Assembly: GCF_003711515.1 (NCBI RefSeq) | Contig: NW_021167081.1 | Span: forward strand, 124,001 to 188,000 | Origin: Sodiomyces alkalinus F11 | Lineage: Eukaryota; Ascomycota; Sordariomycetes; Glomerellales; Plectosphaerellaceae | Reading direction: 5' to 3' | DNA: 64,000 nt | Part shown: positions 21,552-34,150 of the stretch, one piece after another | Layout of the letters: each line of letters begins with the position of its first letter | Position numbering within the stretch: position 1 is the stretch's first letter | Notes under the pieces: model-generated | The model's database searches: none | What the model was told of the DNA's origin: nothing | The model's input: the letters and a program-made list of their open reading frames with translations, nothing else | Position numbers and translations under genes: made by a program

Positions 21552-22180
21552 GGTTGAATAGCGACGGTACGACGTTGGTGTATGAATCGGTAGAAATGAG
21601 TGTCTTCTGAAAGACTATGACGGGTCGCGAGAGACGGACGGATGGACAGAGAGACGGATAGACGGATAGACGGATTGAATTGGTGTTCGCGTTTCGTAGT
21701 TTCTGGCGTCTCGATGAGCTACGGGCTGGCCCACGCAACTACCTTAAGATTTCTTCATGATACGTCCCTCTCTCCATGGCTGTCTTATCGCTGGTCCGGG
21801 TGTTGATACGGTGTTTAGCCGTGTCCCACTTCTTTTTTGCGTACCTGAAGGTTGGCCTCGAAATTTCGCTCTACGAAACTTCCGCACTATCTAGCAACTG
21901 TCGGACTTCCTCGAACTTTGACCTGGCGTTCTCTGTCGGGACATTGTACGCAGCACGAGATGGTGAGTACATGAAAAACATTTCCTTGTATTAATATCTC
22001 CCCTAGCGAGTCTCTCTCATGATGATCTGCATGCCTTAGAACCGCTGCGGCTTACACAGCTTGCTGTGCATGATGTATACTCTGCCTTTTTTTCTGATGA
22101 ACCAAACTCGCTTCCTTTTCTCCTCCACTTGCTTCCGATTTCCCGTCTCGAGGCTTTCAGACTGACAGGACATAGTTGCA
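21552..22180. promoter_or_regulatory. Divergent promoter of TIM10 and MSK1
   Basis: A head-to-head gap of 629 bp between two nuclear genes for mitochondrial proteins. It includes a GACGGATAGACG-type short repeat (about 21634-21676). No specific binding site is claimed. Confidence 0.5.
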
Positions 22181-24287
22181 ATGATCGCAGTCCAATACCT
22201 GAGGATATGGCGGCCCTCAATACGGACGATCAGGGCCCCAGTGACTAGGCAATCCTTGCGCTTGCAACAATGTGCCTTCTCGGAGGGCCGCAGGTTCCTC
22301 CAAGATGCCGGGTCCGCGTCAAACGGGGACGCCGTAAAGGGAGGAAACGAGGCGGCGGCCCAACGGAAGGAATCGCAGAATGATGATACCGAGTTCAAGA
22401 AGATGCGCACGCGCGTACTAGGAGATCCAAGTACCAAGGAGCTCTATAGCGAGTCCCATCCGAGGCTCAAGACCCAGGAAGGGCGCATGTCTATTCCTCA
22501 ATTCAAGAAACGTTGGCAGCCTCAAAAGACCCCTGATACCTCCAAGCTCGTGACACTCTACGGTATGCAAGCCGCTTGCCTCTTTTTTCCTGCCCTTTTT
22601 ATTGCTCTCGTGGCAGCCTTGCAAGGGCTCTGATGCTGATTTCTGGGCGTATCCCGAAAAGGCCGTATCCAATCCATCCGCAAGCATGGCAATAAACTCA
22701 TCTTCCTCACCATCGTCAACGAGGTCGAAACCATCCAGGGCATGATCAACCTCAAGATGGTCCAGCCCATGACTAAAGAGGCCTTCAAACTCTTCGGTCG
22801 CTTGATCGAGCGGGGTGATCATATATGTATGCAATGGACTCGTCATCTCGTAGCATCTTGGGAAGAAAGCGAACATTCATGCTAAGCTCAATTTTTTTCT
22901 TCTTTTTTCGTTGTACCTAGCCCTCACCGGCAAACCGACTCGCAGCAGCACGGGCGAACTCGTTCTCGAAGCCCGCGTCCTCCCCGAGCTCCTCGCGCCC
23001 GCGATGGAACCCATCCCCGAATCCCTGACGGACCCGGAGACCAAATCCCAGAAACGCCACGTCGACATGCTGGTCAACCGGGAGGTGGCCGACACGCTGC
23101 GGTTGAAATCGCACATCATGCAGTTCATCCGGGACCAGTTCGTGCGCGACGACTTCCTCGAGGTGCAGACGCCGATCCTCGCCCACCACGCCGGCGGCGC
23201 CGTGGCGCGCCCCTTCGTCACGCGGGCCACCGAGTTCCCGGACAAGGAGCTCTCCCTCCGCGTGGCGCCCGAGCTCTGGCTCAAGCGCCTCGTCGTGGGC
23301 GGCCTGAACAAGGTCTTCGAAATGGGGCCCTCCTTCCGCAACGAGGGCATCGACGCCACCCACAACCCCGAGTTCACCATGTGCGAGTTCTACAGCGCCT
23401 ACACCAACCTCGACGACCTCATCCGCATCACCGAGTCCCTCCTGCAGGGGCTCGCCGTCCGCTGCGACGAGCTCATCCGCGACAAGCTGACCTCCCTGCA
23501 GCCCATCGACGTGGCCAAATTCGCCGCCCCGTTCCCGCGGGTCGAGTTCATCCCGGCGCTGGAAGACAGCCTCGGCTTCCGCCTCCCCAACCTGTCCGCG
23601 CGCGACGCCCTCCCCGAGCTCCTCGCCGTGCTGAAACTGGCGGGCATCCCGCTCCCGGGCGGAGACGAGAACGTCCCCGCCACGCTGGCCAAGCTGCTCG
23701 ACCGCCTGGCGGCCGTGTACCTCGAGCCGCGGTCGTTCGAGCGCCCCACCCTGATCGCCCACCACCCGGCCTGCATGTCGCCGCTGGCCAAGAGCTTCCT
23801 GTGCCCGCGCACGGGCCAGCTCGTGGCGGCGCGGGCTGAGCTGTTTGTTGATGGTCGTGAGCTGGCGAATATGTACGAGGAGGAGAATGATCCTAGTGCC
23901 CAGGCTCGGAAGCTGGCGGAGCACCGGGCCATGAGCGCCCGGAGACCTTCGCCGGCTTCTTCCTTTGCCCATGCCGAAAGTGAGGGCGAGGGCGATCGAG
24001 CGGGGCGGGATGATGACGCCGACATGGATGCCGCGCCGCTGGACAAGAGCTACATCAAAGCCATGGAGGCTGGTCTACCGCCCACGGGGGGTTGGGGCTG
24101 CGGCGTGGAGAGGTTGGTGATGCTCTTCTCCGGGGCGAATAGGATTAGCGACTGTTTGACGTTTGGGACGCTGCGGAATGTGGTGGGGTTGACGTCGGAA
24201 GGTCCGGGGCAGGGCGCCGAGCATGATCGAATGGCGGCGCAGGAGGAGGGTACTGGAGGTGATCAGGACGGCGAGAAGTCCGTGTAA
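22181..24287 (+). CDS. MSK1: Mitochondrial lysyl-tRNA synthetase (class II)
   Basis: It charges mitochondrial tRNA-Lys. Three exons (22181-22562, 22662-22826, 22921-24287) encode 637 residues; the introns are 99 and 94 bp. The N-terminus (MIAVQYLRIWRPSIRTIRAP) is Arg-rich and lacks acids, as in a matrix presequence. An OB-fold follows (LYGRIQSIRKHGNKLIFLTI). Class II motif 2 is FRNEGIDATHNPEFTMCEFY, around residue 321, and motif 3 is GGWGCGVERLVMLF, around 572. Exon joins give GRIQS and DHISLTGKP, which match the family. An acidic insert (EGEGDRAGRDDDADMD) just before motif 3 and a short acidic C-terminal tail are additions. The cytosolic LysRS would lack the presequence and has a different N-terminal extension. 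Confidence 0.92.
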
Positions 24288-27200
24288 GATACCATTGTTT
24301 GTTTGTCTTTGTATGATAGATGTCGCAACATGTAACAACGATTCCCCGTGTCTGTACCTTGACCGGAACTACAGCGAGTCTGTGCATTCCTTAGGTATCT
24401 TGGCTTATTTTATTGCCTGTCGTTGAAACTGACCAAATCGCAACCAGATCTCGGCAAAACCATGCACCAACCAAATGTCGCAGGGCCAAATCGACACCTG
24501 CTTGGTTAGATAGCTAGTCCCAAGAAGACGGAACGGAAACCCAAGGTGGGGGAGGGGGTTTTTTTTTTCTTTTTCTTTTTTCGAACTGAGGGTTGGCAAA
24601 CACAAAAAGAGAACACGGAGGAGATCAATTCAGGGTCAAGGATTCAGAAGCCATGCCAGGAGAGATATTGACCCTTGATAGGCAATACCGAGTGTCGTTA
24701 GGACAGTCGTCTGCACTTGGAACGACGCTTCAACAAGCCACATACTCAGGGAGTAGGCCGATATACCAAAGTCCTGGTTGGATCGGAGGGAAACAGGATG
24801 TCCCGGGTATTGCGGGCTTAGCAGTCCAGGATTGACGGATGCAAAGCATGTCTTCCGCCGCTGATTCACGGGTCTTTGGACGAGCTGCCTCTGGCTCAGA
24901 TTCGATTTCATTGGTGCTTCCCTGGCGCTGCAGATGACAATGCAGCGCCTTATGATACGCAGATGCTCACACCGACATCCAGAATGGGGGTGCGACAGGT
25001 CGTCATGTGAGGAGGGCGTTTCCCCGCCCGAGGGACGAAGACGACGAGGGGAAGGAGACGGACGAAATCCATTGATCGACTGAACCAAGATTCGCAAGGA
25101 TTATGTTGGTCAGAGATAATGAACAGCGTGAGCGAAAGCCGCAAGCGACCTCGGACTCGAAATAAACGAAGAAAAAAAAAAGAAGGAAAAGAATTGTCGA
25201 CCACAAGACACGACCTGGTCAGGGGTCACACTGTACCACACCGATTAAACACTTCGTAGACGGCCTATTCGTACAAGCAGAAGGCAAACCTATCTCTCAT
25301 AATGGGATTGGTTGCCGGTTTGCATGGAGCTCTGTCGGTAGGAACATTCGGAAAACCCTGGATTAGAAATCTCAAGACCTGTTGGGTGTAGGGTGAAGGA
25401 GTCGTCTGTAGCAAAGAAAAAAAAAAGAAAAAAAAATTGGCATGCCCTGATGTCGTGTGTGTGTACCTAGGTACCTAGGTAATTACCTTACCTTACCTTT
25501 TATGCACCAAAGATGCCTACCTCATGTGCATGCGACGCCTGTACCAACTGGATTTTCCAAGTGCCGGTGTTGGTACCGAGGGCGGAGGACAACGGTACGT
25601 ACCTGTATAGTTGATTAAGCCCGTCCCGTAGGTAGCCTTCGCTCCCCTTTAATACCGCCTGGATACGCTTTGGCCTCGCTGTGTATGGGTGGAATGGAGA
25701 TGTTCATTTGCTCTGTTTGCCGCCGCCGCTCTGATCACCCCTTGGTCACGCAAGTCATCGTGATCCCGATACGCGTTTCTCATCACCCGCGACGCGTTCA
25801 CACAAGGGTCTGGGTGCTTGCATGGAGGGAACGGGACGGAAACATCCCAATGAAATACCTTCTACGTACCAAGACATGTCGCAAGGGTCTCGAACCCCTT
25901 TCGGGTCCAGGAGCCAAAAAAAAGAAGAAAAAAAAGGGGGGGATCCATCCGGGAAGGGAAAGTTTCGAGACAAATGCCACATTTGACAAGGGGTTCATAA
26001 TAATAACTCGGAACTGATGACATTCCCGTTTTCCTTTAGTATCGTACAGAGTACGAAGATGAGGGCATTATGGCCAACAGGTGTCCGTGTCTTCATATTC
26101 GTAGGCACAACGTATGTGGGTTGAAGGACGGAGTACGGAGTAGTCTCGGTAGTACAAAGGCATGAAGACGAGGTGGGCTTGCTCTCGGACGATCAGATCA
26201 GTTGTTGAGATTGAGTGGTTAGGTGGGTCTCGCCAAAGGGGGGGTTCATAGCTGGTCATCGGCGGATTGGTGGCTCGATAGGTAATCTTATGAGAGGGTC
26301 CTTTGTGTGTACAAGTACGTTGTATTGGTAGGAGCCGGAGTGTAAGGTAAGGTACATAGGTACCTACCTTAGGTACCTAGGTATCTGAGTTGAGGCCTGC
26401 GGAGATTTTATCAAGCTTCAAGTTCTCCACAACGGAACTGCCACAGATTGCGACGTGTCAGGGCCGTCCTCGTCATAAATAGTAATTATAATCAATGCGG
26501 CAAAGGGCCAGAAAACCCATGAGTCTTCGAGGCGAACGGTTCAAGGGTCGTCAAATACCTGGATCCATATCCGTAGGTACTCGTTCGTGTACGCATGTGT
26601 ACTTCGTAAGGATGAGAGAGAAGAGCCCCCCCTGCCCTCGTCTCGCACCCACTCTGGCAGGGGTCTGAAAAGGGGATAGATGTCTTGGCGTCGCCCGGGA
26701 CATGGACCTGTTGCCAAGGGCAAGGTGGATCTCAATTGATTACCTCTGGGTCAACCCCCGTATCTTTATTTGAATGGTGGTCGGGCGCTAATAATTAACG
26801 GTGAAATACTGAGGCCGGTCATTAGAACCGTCAGACCGTCTCGAACGAAACAGTTCTTTTGGTCTAGGTGTGGTTTTGTGTACGCCGTAGTTGTATAAGT
26901 TGTGAGGCAAGACTTATCGTGTACGGAGTAAACAATACCGTACGGTACCTTACAACGTAGATTAAAAAAAATTGGTCGATTGTGCCGAGCTACACTGATA
27001 CATCCACAAAAATAGGTAGGTAGGATCAAACGGCGGTTAGAGTTCTTAGATGTCTGTTACTTGGCCGGGCTACCTAGGTACGAACTTGAGGCCATCGATT
27101 CCACGGTGCTACGAATACAGGGAGCACGATGGATATCTGGACACTGAATGTACGAATATTTCATACGAATAGGTGATTAATTATTACAAAGTATGAAGGA

Positions 27201-30200
27201 ATAGAACGCACCTCAAACGGAAAATCTCTTGCTGACCACTCGACCTCCCATGCTGGTCGCGTTCTTGTTCGAGACTCGTCGTCCAGCCTCCGACGATAAG
27301 AGTCTGCGGGAAGCTGGCCGGGAGGATGGAGGACCGACGTCCACGGTTGGATATGCATCCTTACTTTCGTAAGATTATTTTAACAAGATTATCGGTAGGT
27401 TATCCTTTGGCCTCGGCACTGCAGGCTGCTGGCGAATAATGGAAATAATGGGGAATGGACACAAGGGCTGTTAGTGGGCCCATGGCCCATGGCCCATGAA
27501 TGGTTCTTGCCTCATCGAGTCACATGGTGTTCTTGATACTGCAACTAGGCCCTAGTGGCAGCCCATTCCTTCCTCACTCCGTGCCCCCGCTGGATATGAA
27601 GGTGTGCTCAGCACCTTAGGTCGAGCCAATGACCATTCGAGTTGGTGCACACAGCATAAGATACCGTAAAGGTATATGACGAAGTAGGTAGTCATATTAT
27701 CAGGAAGAGGCGGCTACCTTATATGTTGTAGGTACGTTGTAAGAGAATACCTTAGGTGCTAGACCGCGAAAGTTGCGCAATGTAGATCGACAACGATCGA
27801 ATCATCCTTAGACATATTGGGACTACCGTCACTGCGAAGACGGTGAAGTCCAGTCCAGTGAGTGTCCAAGACAGAATACTCGATTGTCACGTGGTTCAGA
27901 AACGGGGCCTGCACGAGAACAAGGTTGCATAGGTAAGGAATGGGAAGCATCGGTATTTATTTTGGTCCCTTATTTTAGCCTGTCCAGCAATCACCACTAC
28001 ACCGAATTTCTGCTTTTTCTCTTGTTCCGTTTTGTGCTGACAGCGGCTGGGTACCAAGTACAGAGTACAGTACATACGTGGAACAGGCGGACCACGCAAT
28101 GTCTGCCGGCGCACGATGACGGTGGCCCACCGACTTTGGTTGTGCTCATGCAACTCGTGGGGAACGCACGCTGCAACCCACACTGCAGATTGTCAAGAAA
28201 AGGGTGAAAAGGCAACGTCTATTAAGGTACCTTATTAGGGTATGATCGCTTACCGGTACCTGTACGGCTATATACGAGGCATCTTCGTCGGTAAGGTATA
28301 TGTTTACCCAGCATCTCTCTGCACTACAAGCACTCCGTACAACCGGACAAAACCAAACAAACATATGTCGAATTATCTGTCGGTTTGCTATTTGCCGTCC
28401 TCTCGAGGTATCCTTTGTTCGAATGTGACATGTTCTCTCCATGGCAACCTATGCATGACTGGATGGTAGGGTGACTTAGCCCACCAAAAGCATCACGCGA
28501 GGACCTGGAAGGGAGGGTGGCCTGCACAGAGCGTTGGTCGCACATAGATATTAGCAGGCCGACGGCATTCCATTAGCTTCCACCAGAAGCGTTTATACCT
28601 AAGGTACATATCTACATATACATACCTACAGACTCTCCAAGAAAACCAAGAATGACTTCTCTCGACTACCTGTAGCCTTCTTAATAGCAGATACGTCTGA
28701 AGAGTCCAAAAAGCAGGATTTGCTTTTGCACCCTCTTCAAGTCACATTGGGATGACTGCGAATGGACGCCGAAGATGTTCTGGACACACGCCGTTCGGAT
28801 GAGTACCCCTCCATTGAATCACTATAAGGGTAGGCAGACGGTCCGTGCCTCGAAGCTATTATTAAGGGTTTCTCAAACAAATTGTTCGTTCCCTATCTAC
28901 CTAGGTACGTTGTACGAATACCTGGGTGCTCAGATGAAAGGGAGAGGGGTTCGGTGATATGAATATCGATAGCGGTCAGTCCCGTTGCATTTCTTAAACT
29001 TGCGTGTTTTGTTTTGGTCTTGCCTCTAATTCTCCTATTGTCGAATGTGAAATTTGGAGATGAGGGAGGGGAGAGCACGTCCGGTCCGAGACATGGACAA
29101 CCAACCCCTTCTATGTACTTTGTAGAACAGGCGGTACAAAGGGGTTAGCCCCTTCAAAGAAAACCCCCGAGCCGCGAAATAACCCCCACACCCTGATGGT
29201 GTACCTACGGAGTTAGGGGACCTTCAGTTTTTATCTTCAATTTTTTCTTCTTCTATCATCTCCATCCGCGTTGTTTTGAATCCCTGCGCTCTGCACTACT
29301 ACCTATTACTATGTACGGAGCACGACATGCCTTAGGGAGTCCGGCATTGCAGGGTTACGGGACTACGTTGTATAATTTCAGGTAATGCATGAAGCATAGA
29401 CCAGTTCTGGGTCTGTAGAAAAATAGTTCACAGTTTAGAGCCAGAGCCACAAGGGAAAAGGGAGGATTTTTGTCGGCTCTAGTAGCGCCACTCAAGTTAA
29501 AGGAGGGACCCCCGTCCTGCAAAGTTCGTACCTTGTACAACGTACATGGAAGTACATTGTACACTACTGGGCGCTGGCACGCCGTTGATGGACCCACATG
29601 CATTTTACCTACGCGAATCACCCTTGGAATCTTTGAACCCCCCCTCCCCCCGGCCGAACCGTGACCATTGCCTTACGACTCTCCTTGGCAGGGCAGCCAT
29701 CGGACTCATCACAAGGCGTATTGTAGCAATCTCGTACGAAGTCCACCACGCCTTCCGGGGCCAGCACTTGGACACTCCCCCTTTTCTGCTATTCGTATTA
29801 CGGAATACCTGCCTAGTCTACGACTACCTCACGAGGACAAGAGAGGCAATGGGCAGCACGAGGTAGGGGTCGGAAGCTTGTCCAAGCAGCACACCAGACT
29901 TCACTGAGTTGAGGTTCGAACCACGAACCGTAGGCCACAAAGCTGGGACCGCCCCCTTTCAATTATGCGCCAATCAGGAAGCACTCGCTCATAGCCCTGA
30001 GGTGTCAAAATGTATTAAAAAAGAGAAGGAAAATGAAGAAGGGGGGTTGAAGAAAGGGGGGGTGAGCCGCAAGACCCGGACAGGGACAGGGACGACAGGG
30101 AAACCTAAACCTAAGGCACCGCAACGCAAGGGCAAACAAGGGGAAGGAAGCACCAGAGAGAAACAGCCCACATCTCTCACATCTCTCATCCCGGCAGGGC

Positions 30201-30568
30201 AACCTTAGTTTCGAGAGAGCTGGGACAAATAAGAAGACCAAGTCCCCCCCAAACGTTGCCGTCTTTTCCTTTTCCTTCTCCTTTCTTCTTCCACAGGTCT
30301 ATTCTCCATCCACACACACAACACCTAAAGGTATGTACCTCACTGAACATCCTCAAGACAAATACAATCATCTCGCTTCTCTATATGGACCGTTTGTGCT
30401 TACTGGTATTCTAGTTGCCCGCAAACTTCTCTTTTTTTCTTCTCTTTTCTTTTTTTAATTGTGATACCCGAGTTTCGACTCAACACATTTAGATACCCCT
30501 TTTCGCTTTTTTAATCTTGAGATACCCTGTACTTTCCGTACAAACCCGATATACTTCAAACCGCAAGC
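24288..30568. other. 6.3-kb spacer without recognisable genes
   Basis: Only short, composition-random frames occur. It is rich in AGGTACCT palindromes (25466-25497, 26343-26383, 27070, 28898) and TACGGAGTA-type motifs (26122, 26928, 28333, 29310). There is an A/G-rich stretch (about 25917-25940). The last 350 bp form the promoter of the Meu6-like gene: a pyrimidine tract (30253-30295) and a possible 5'-UTR intron with a GTATGT donor at 30331 ending near the ATG. Two T-loop-like strings were checked and did not fold as tRNAs. Confidence 0.55.
30253..30297 (+). promoter_or_regulatory. Pyrimidine-rich promoter tract of the Meu6-like gene
   Basis: A CTTTTCCTTTTCCTTCTCC-type stretch about 280 bp upstream of the ATG. 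CT tracts near the transcription start are common in strongly expressed filamentous-fungal genes. A GTATGT donor follows at 30331, suggesting an intron in the leader. Confidence 0.45.
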
Positions 30569-32420
30569 ATGGCCGAGCAACAGAACCCCGTTCAGGTCCC
30601 CGAGACTACCCCCGCCGTCACCGAACCCGTTGTCGAGCTCCCCTCCGAGTCGAAGCCCGCTGAGACCACCGAGGCCGCTCCCGTCACAACTGAGGCCCCC
30701 GCCACCACGGAGACGCCTGCCACTGCCACCGATGCCCCCGTTGAGACTCCCGCTGCTCCTGCTGAGGAGATTGCCGCTGTTGCCACTGAGGAGCCCAAAA
30801 AGGAGGAGGTCACGCCTGTCGAGGAGGGCACCCTTGAGCACAAGGGCCTCAACTTCCCCATGTGAGTGGATATGGTCCAGATAAATCGTTATGAAACGAA
30901 TGGGTCTGTTAACACGTCTTCCCAGGAACTTCATCTACTCGAAGCAGTTCTTCTGGTTTGGCTCCGACGCGATCGAGGCTAAGAGCCTCTCGAACTATCG
31001 CCGCAATGAGAAGTCAGTTGAGGCCGGCCAGCACAACTCTGCCTGGGCTAGCCACACTGGCAAGGGCCTTCTCTTCTTCGGCGCTGACAAGGCCGTTCCC
31101 ACTGGTGTGATCAACCTTGTAAGTGTCAGAATTACAAATTCGTCGAGAGAGTCAACTGACATGGCCCCTTCTAGTCTGATGCCAGCGAGCCTGTTGCCGA
31201 GGGCGCAGCCAAGTTCCACTTCAACGCCAACGGTCACAAGTACGGTTTCAAGGCCGCCAACACTGCCGAGCGCGACAACTGGGTTGCCCAGCTGAAGGTG
31301 AAGATCGCCGAGGCCAAGGAACTCGCCACGTCTGTTCCCGAGTCCGAGACCTACAAGGCCACCCGCGAGAGCTTCAAGCCTGCTGTCCCCGCCAAGAAGG
31401 AGGGCGACAAGCCTGTCGAGGCTCCCAAGGAGGAGGCCACTGCTCCTGCCGAGGCCGCTGCCCCTGCCGAGGTGACCTCCGCCACTGACGTGGCTCCGGC
31501 CGCCGTTGCCACTGAGACCGAGGCTCCCAAGGAGCCTGCCAAGGAAGAGCCCAAGCGCCGCTCTGCCAGCCGCAAGCGCACCAGCATCTTCGGTAGCTTT
31601 CTGGGAAAGAAGGAGGAGAAGAAGGAGGAGAAGCCTGTTGAGGCCGAGACTCCTGCTGCTGAGGCCCCCGCTACCGAGGTCGCTGCCCCTGAGGCTACCT
31701 CTGAGGCTGTTGCCGAGCCCGCCGCCGAGGCTCCCGCTGAGAACACCGAGGCTCCTGAGCCCAAGGAGCCTGTTAAGCCCGCTCACATCAAGCGCCACAG
31801 CCTTTTCGGTGGTCTGCTCGGAAAAAAGGAGAAGAAGGTTGCTGAGCCTGAGGTTGCTGCTGCTCCTGCCAAGGACGCTGAGCCTGCCCCTGCTGCCGAG
31901 TCTGCTCCCGTGATCCCTCCTGTCGAGACCACCACTCCCCTCAGTGTCGACGCCAGCACCCCCGCCACCGTCCCCACCGAGACCACCGAGGTTGCTTCTG
32001 CCACTAACGCCGAGGCCAAGAAGGATGCTGTCAAGGCCGAGAAGCGCAAGTCTTCTCTCCCATTCGCCTTTGGCAAGAAGGACAAGTCCCCTGTCACTTC
32101 GGATGAGGAGGGCGACAAGGCTGAGAAGACCAGCGCTTTCTCCAAGCTGCGTGCTACGATTAAGGTACGTTGATTTGCAACAATTACAGTGTCTTGACAT
32201 AGCATCTGGCTGACCAATTTTGTAGGGTCGTGTCAAGTCCCCTGCCCTCGAGAAGGCCGCTGAGAAGGCTGAGAAGACCGAGGAGACCACCGAGTCCAAG
32301 GCTGAGGAACCTGCCGTTGAGAAGCCCGCTGAGGAGAAGCCCACTGAGACTGCCGAGGAGGAGGTCAACAAGCCCGAGTCGGCTGCTGCCACTGCTCCTG
32401 TCGTCACTGCTGCCGCCTAA
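30569..32420 (+). CDS. Meu6-like PH-domain protein
   Basis: It belongs to the family of the fission-yeast meiotic expression up-regulated protein 6, with an atypical pleckstrin-homology domain; its molecular role is unknown. Four exons (30569-30861, 30926-31118, 31175-32164, 32226-32420), with introns of 64, 56 and 61 bp, encode 556 residues. An Ala/Glu/Pro/Thr-rich N-terminus is followed by the PH region (FIYSKQFFWFGSDAIEAK to KAANTAERDNWVAQLKVKIA, about 97-200). A long Ala/Glu/Pro/Lys-rich tail carries three spaced copies of a basic-hydrophobic motif: RTSIFGSFLGKK near 296, RHSLFGGLLGKK near 368 and RKSSLPFAFGKK near 452. Codon use is strongly C-ending and uniform, suggesting high expression. 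There is no signal peptide. Confidence 0.85.
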
Positions 32421-33578
32421 AGGGCGAAAGTCGGGACTTCGCTCCAGAAGCTACCGTCCTCTCTGCATGACGACGGCTCCCAAGACGGGTCCCCTTTCGT
32501 CTGGTTCTCGCATCTCTTTAGCTCAATCCCTCAACGCCATGTTTCTGGTCGGGAATCCACATGTGCATTTCCACGATACCCCGTCAAGATTGGTTCTCTG
32601 ATACCCTTTTCCTTTGAATACGCTCTTTCTCACCTTCGCGCTCGCCACGGGATCGGATGGGGAACATGATTCCAGGCATAGTGTTGGCTTCTGGCTTGTC
32701 CACTCCTGGTGTCTTGTTCTTCATCTTTCGACTCCACACACACCAGGTCTGGCTTTCTGATTTTTGTGCACTCTCGAGTCTTCGTTTTGTGCTTTGATAC
32801 CCAGTATACCCGATCGTCTGCACTTTGACGAAAAAAACGACATAAGGAATCATGCCATAAAATTTAAACCCCAAAAAAAACATGACAAAAAAATTGGGAG
32901 GTCCCGGTGGAGAACAGTTTATTGCTCTTCATCCCACATGAGTTTGATTGGCCGGCCGCAGGACGGTTTCTGACGATGGGTTTTTCCTGAGCGTCGATGT
33001 GAAAGACAGGTCGGGACTCTATTTGTCAAAGCCTCTGGGCGAGGTTTATGGACCTGGGGGACGAGAATGGATTTGATCTGCTTGCTGGCTGCCTGTGCTC
33101 GCCACTAGGGCTGGGCGTCGGGTCCAAGCGTTCTACTTAATAATAACTAATAGAAAACTCTTGCGTGTTGTTGGCATATAAATTCGATGCTTTCCCTTAC
33201 GTCTGTGTGGTCAGTATGGGAACTTATTAGAGTCTTATTTTCTTTTTTGTTCTGTCAGGTGCCCACAGCACGTTACCGAGGTATAACAAACCATATTATG
33301 TTAGACGTGTAGGGTACCTTGTTCCTATATATCCACACTTATTTCCCCTTCTTTTTCCTAATAGTTAGACGTCCCCGTGAAGCACCACTAACTTCACTTA
33401 GATAAATACACACATAATTCCGCGTAACTTTATTTGTGTTCTGACAGTTTTCCAGCGCTTTATTTTTGTTTGCTCAGTTATTCGTTGGCTTGGTTAGTGG
33501 AGTTGGAGTATCTTCTCTTTGCACCACAGGAGCCGTACAGGTGTATTTAGTATACTATGTGACCATTAGGTGTAACAA
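32421..33578. other. 3' flank and spacer before tRNA-Glu
   Basis: Long 3' region of the Meu6-like gene, then AT-rich spacer. A GTTAGACGT string occurs twice (about 33301 and 33364). Nothing coding is visible. Confidence 0.5.
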
Positions 33579-33660
33579 TCCGAATTGGTGTAGTGGTTAA
33601 CATTTGTCGCTCTCACTCGGTTGTACCGACAGGCCCGGGGTTCGATTCCCCGATTCGGAA
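33579..33660 (+). tRNA. tRNA-Glu(CTC) with a 10-nt intron
   Basis: The acceptor stem TCCGAAT (33579-33585) pairs with ATTCGGA (33653-33659), with A33660 as discriminator. The D arm is GTGTAGTGGTTAACA-like. The anticodon stem TGTCG (33605-33609) pairs with CGACA (33627-33631). Anticodon CTC is at 33612-33614, followed by A37 and a 10-nt intron at 33616-33625 in the canonical position. The T arm is CGGGG-TTCGATT-CCCCG (33636-33652). Every stem pairs. Confidence 0.93.
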
Positions 33661-34150
33661 AGTTTCTTTTTGCATTTTCTCCGAATGTCTTTTCTGTTTC
33701 TTGCTTGCTTTGTGCTGTTTGTTTTGGCTCTTGTTCCCATAACATAACGACAAAATAGGTAAGTACTTGCCGTGGCACTCGACCCAAAGCCATGGTTTAT
33801 CCATGGTCGTTTTCTTTTCTTTTCTTTTTTTTTCTTGTGTACTTGTTTTGCCCGTATCACACTGCTGCCGATACTACTGACGTCCGTTGGACTTGGACGT
33901 ACGGACAGATTTCAAAGTCGCGAAGGTTGACGGTAAATTCAGGATATCTTAAGTATATGACCTATCGTGGTACAAACACAAAGGCCTCCCTTTTCGATGC
34001 TTCTTAATACAGACAAGGCATTTCCACTTCCACTTCAATTTGTTCCCATGCAGTTGGTTGGGATCGTTGCCTCGCCCCCTAATCAGAAATATGTGCTCAT
34101 TTGGGTAGTTACGTAAATCCCGCCTTTGAACTTTTCTACCTCCGCTCCCT
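33661..34150. other. Spacer between tRNA-Glu and the SSADH gene
   Basis: A T-rich run follows the tRNA (33662-33668, usable as a polymerase III terminator), then the 3' flank of the minus-strand dehydrogenase gene. No gene is seen. Confidence 0.5.

Noticed and set aside
22563..22633. Hydrophobic C-terminal tail in the frame following MSK1 exon 1
   Set aside because: It is the translated start of intron 1. A GTATGC donor and the GRIQSIRKHG continuation after 22662 show that it is spliced out.
25880..25920. T-loop-like string (GGGTTCGAGACCC on the minus strand) suggesting a tRNA
   Set aside because: No matching acceptor stem or D arm is found at the required distances.
29905..29940. Palindromic GGTTCGAACC suggesting a tRNA T arm
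   Set aside because: Flanking bases do not form the 5-bp T stem or an acceptor stem on either strand.
30995..32407. 470-codon minus-strand Leu/Gly/Ser-rich frame
   Set aside because: Antisense shadow of the Meu6-like gene, produced by its uniform Ala/Glu/Pro codons.
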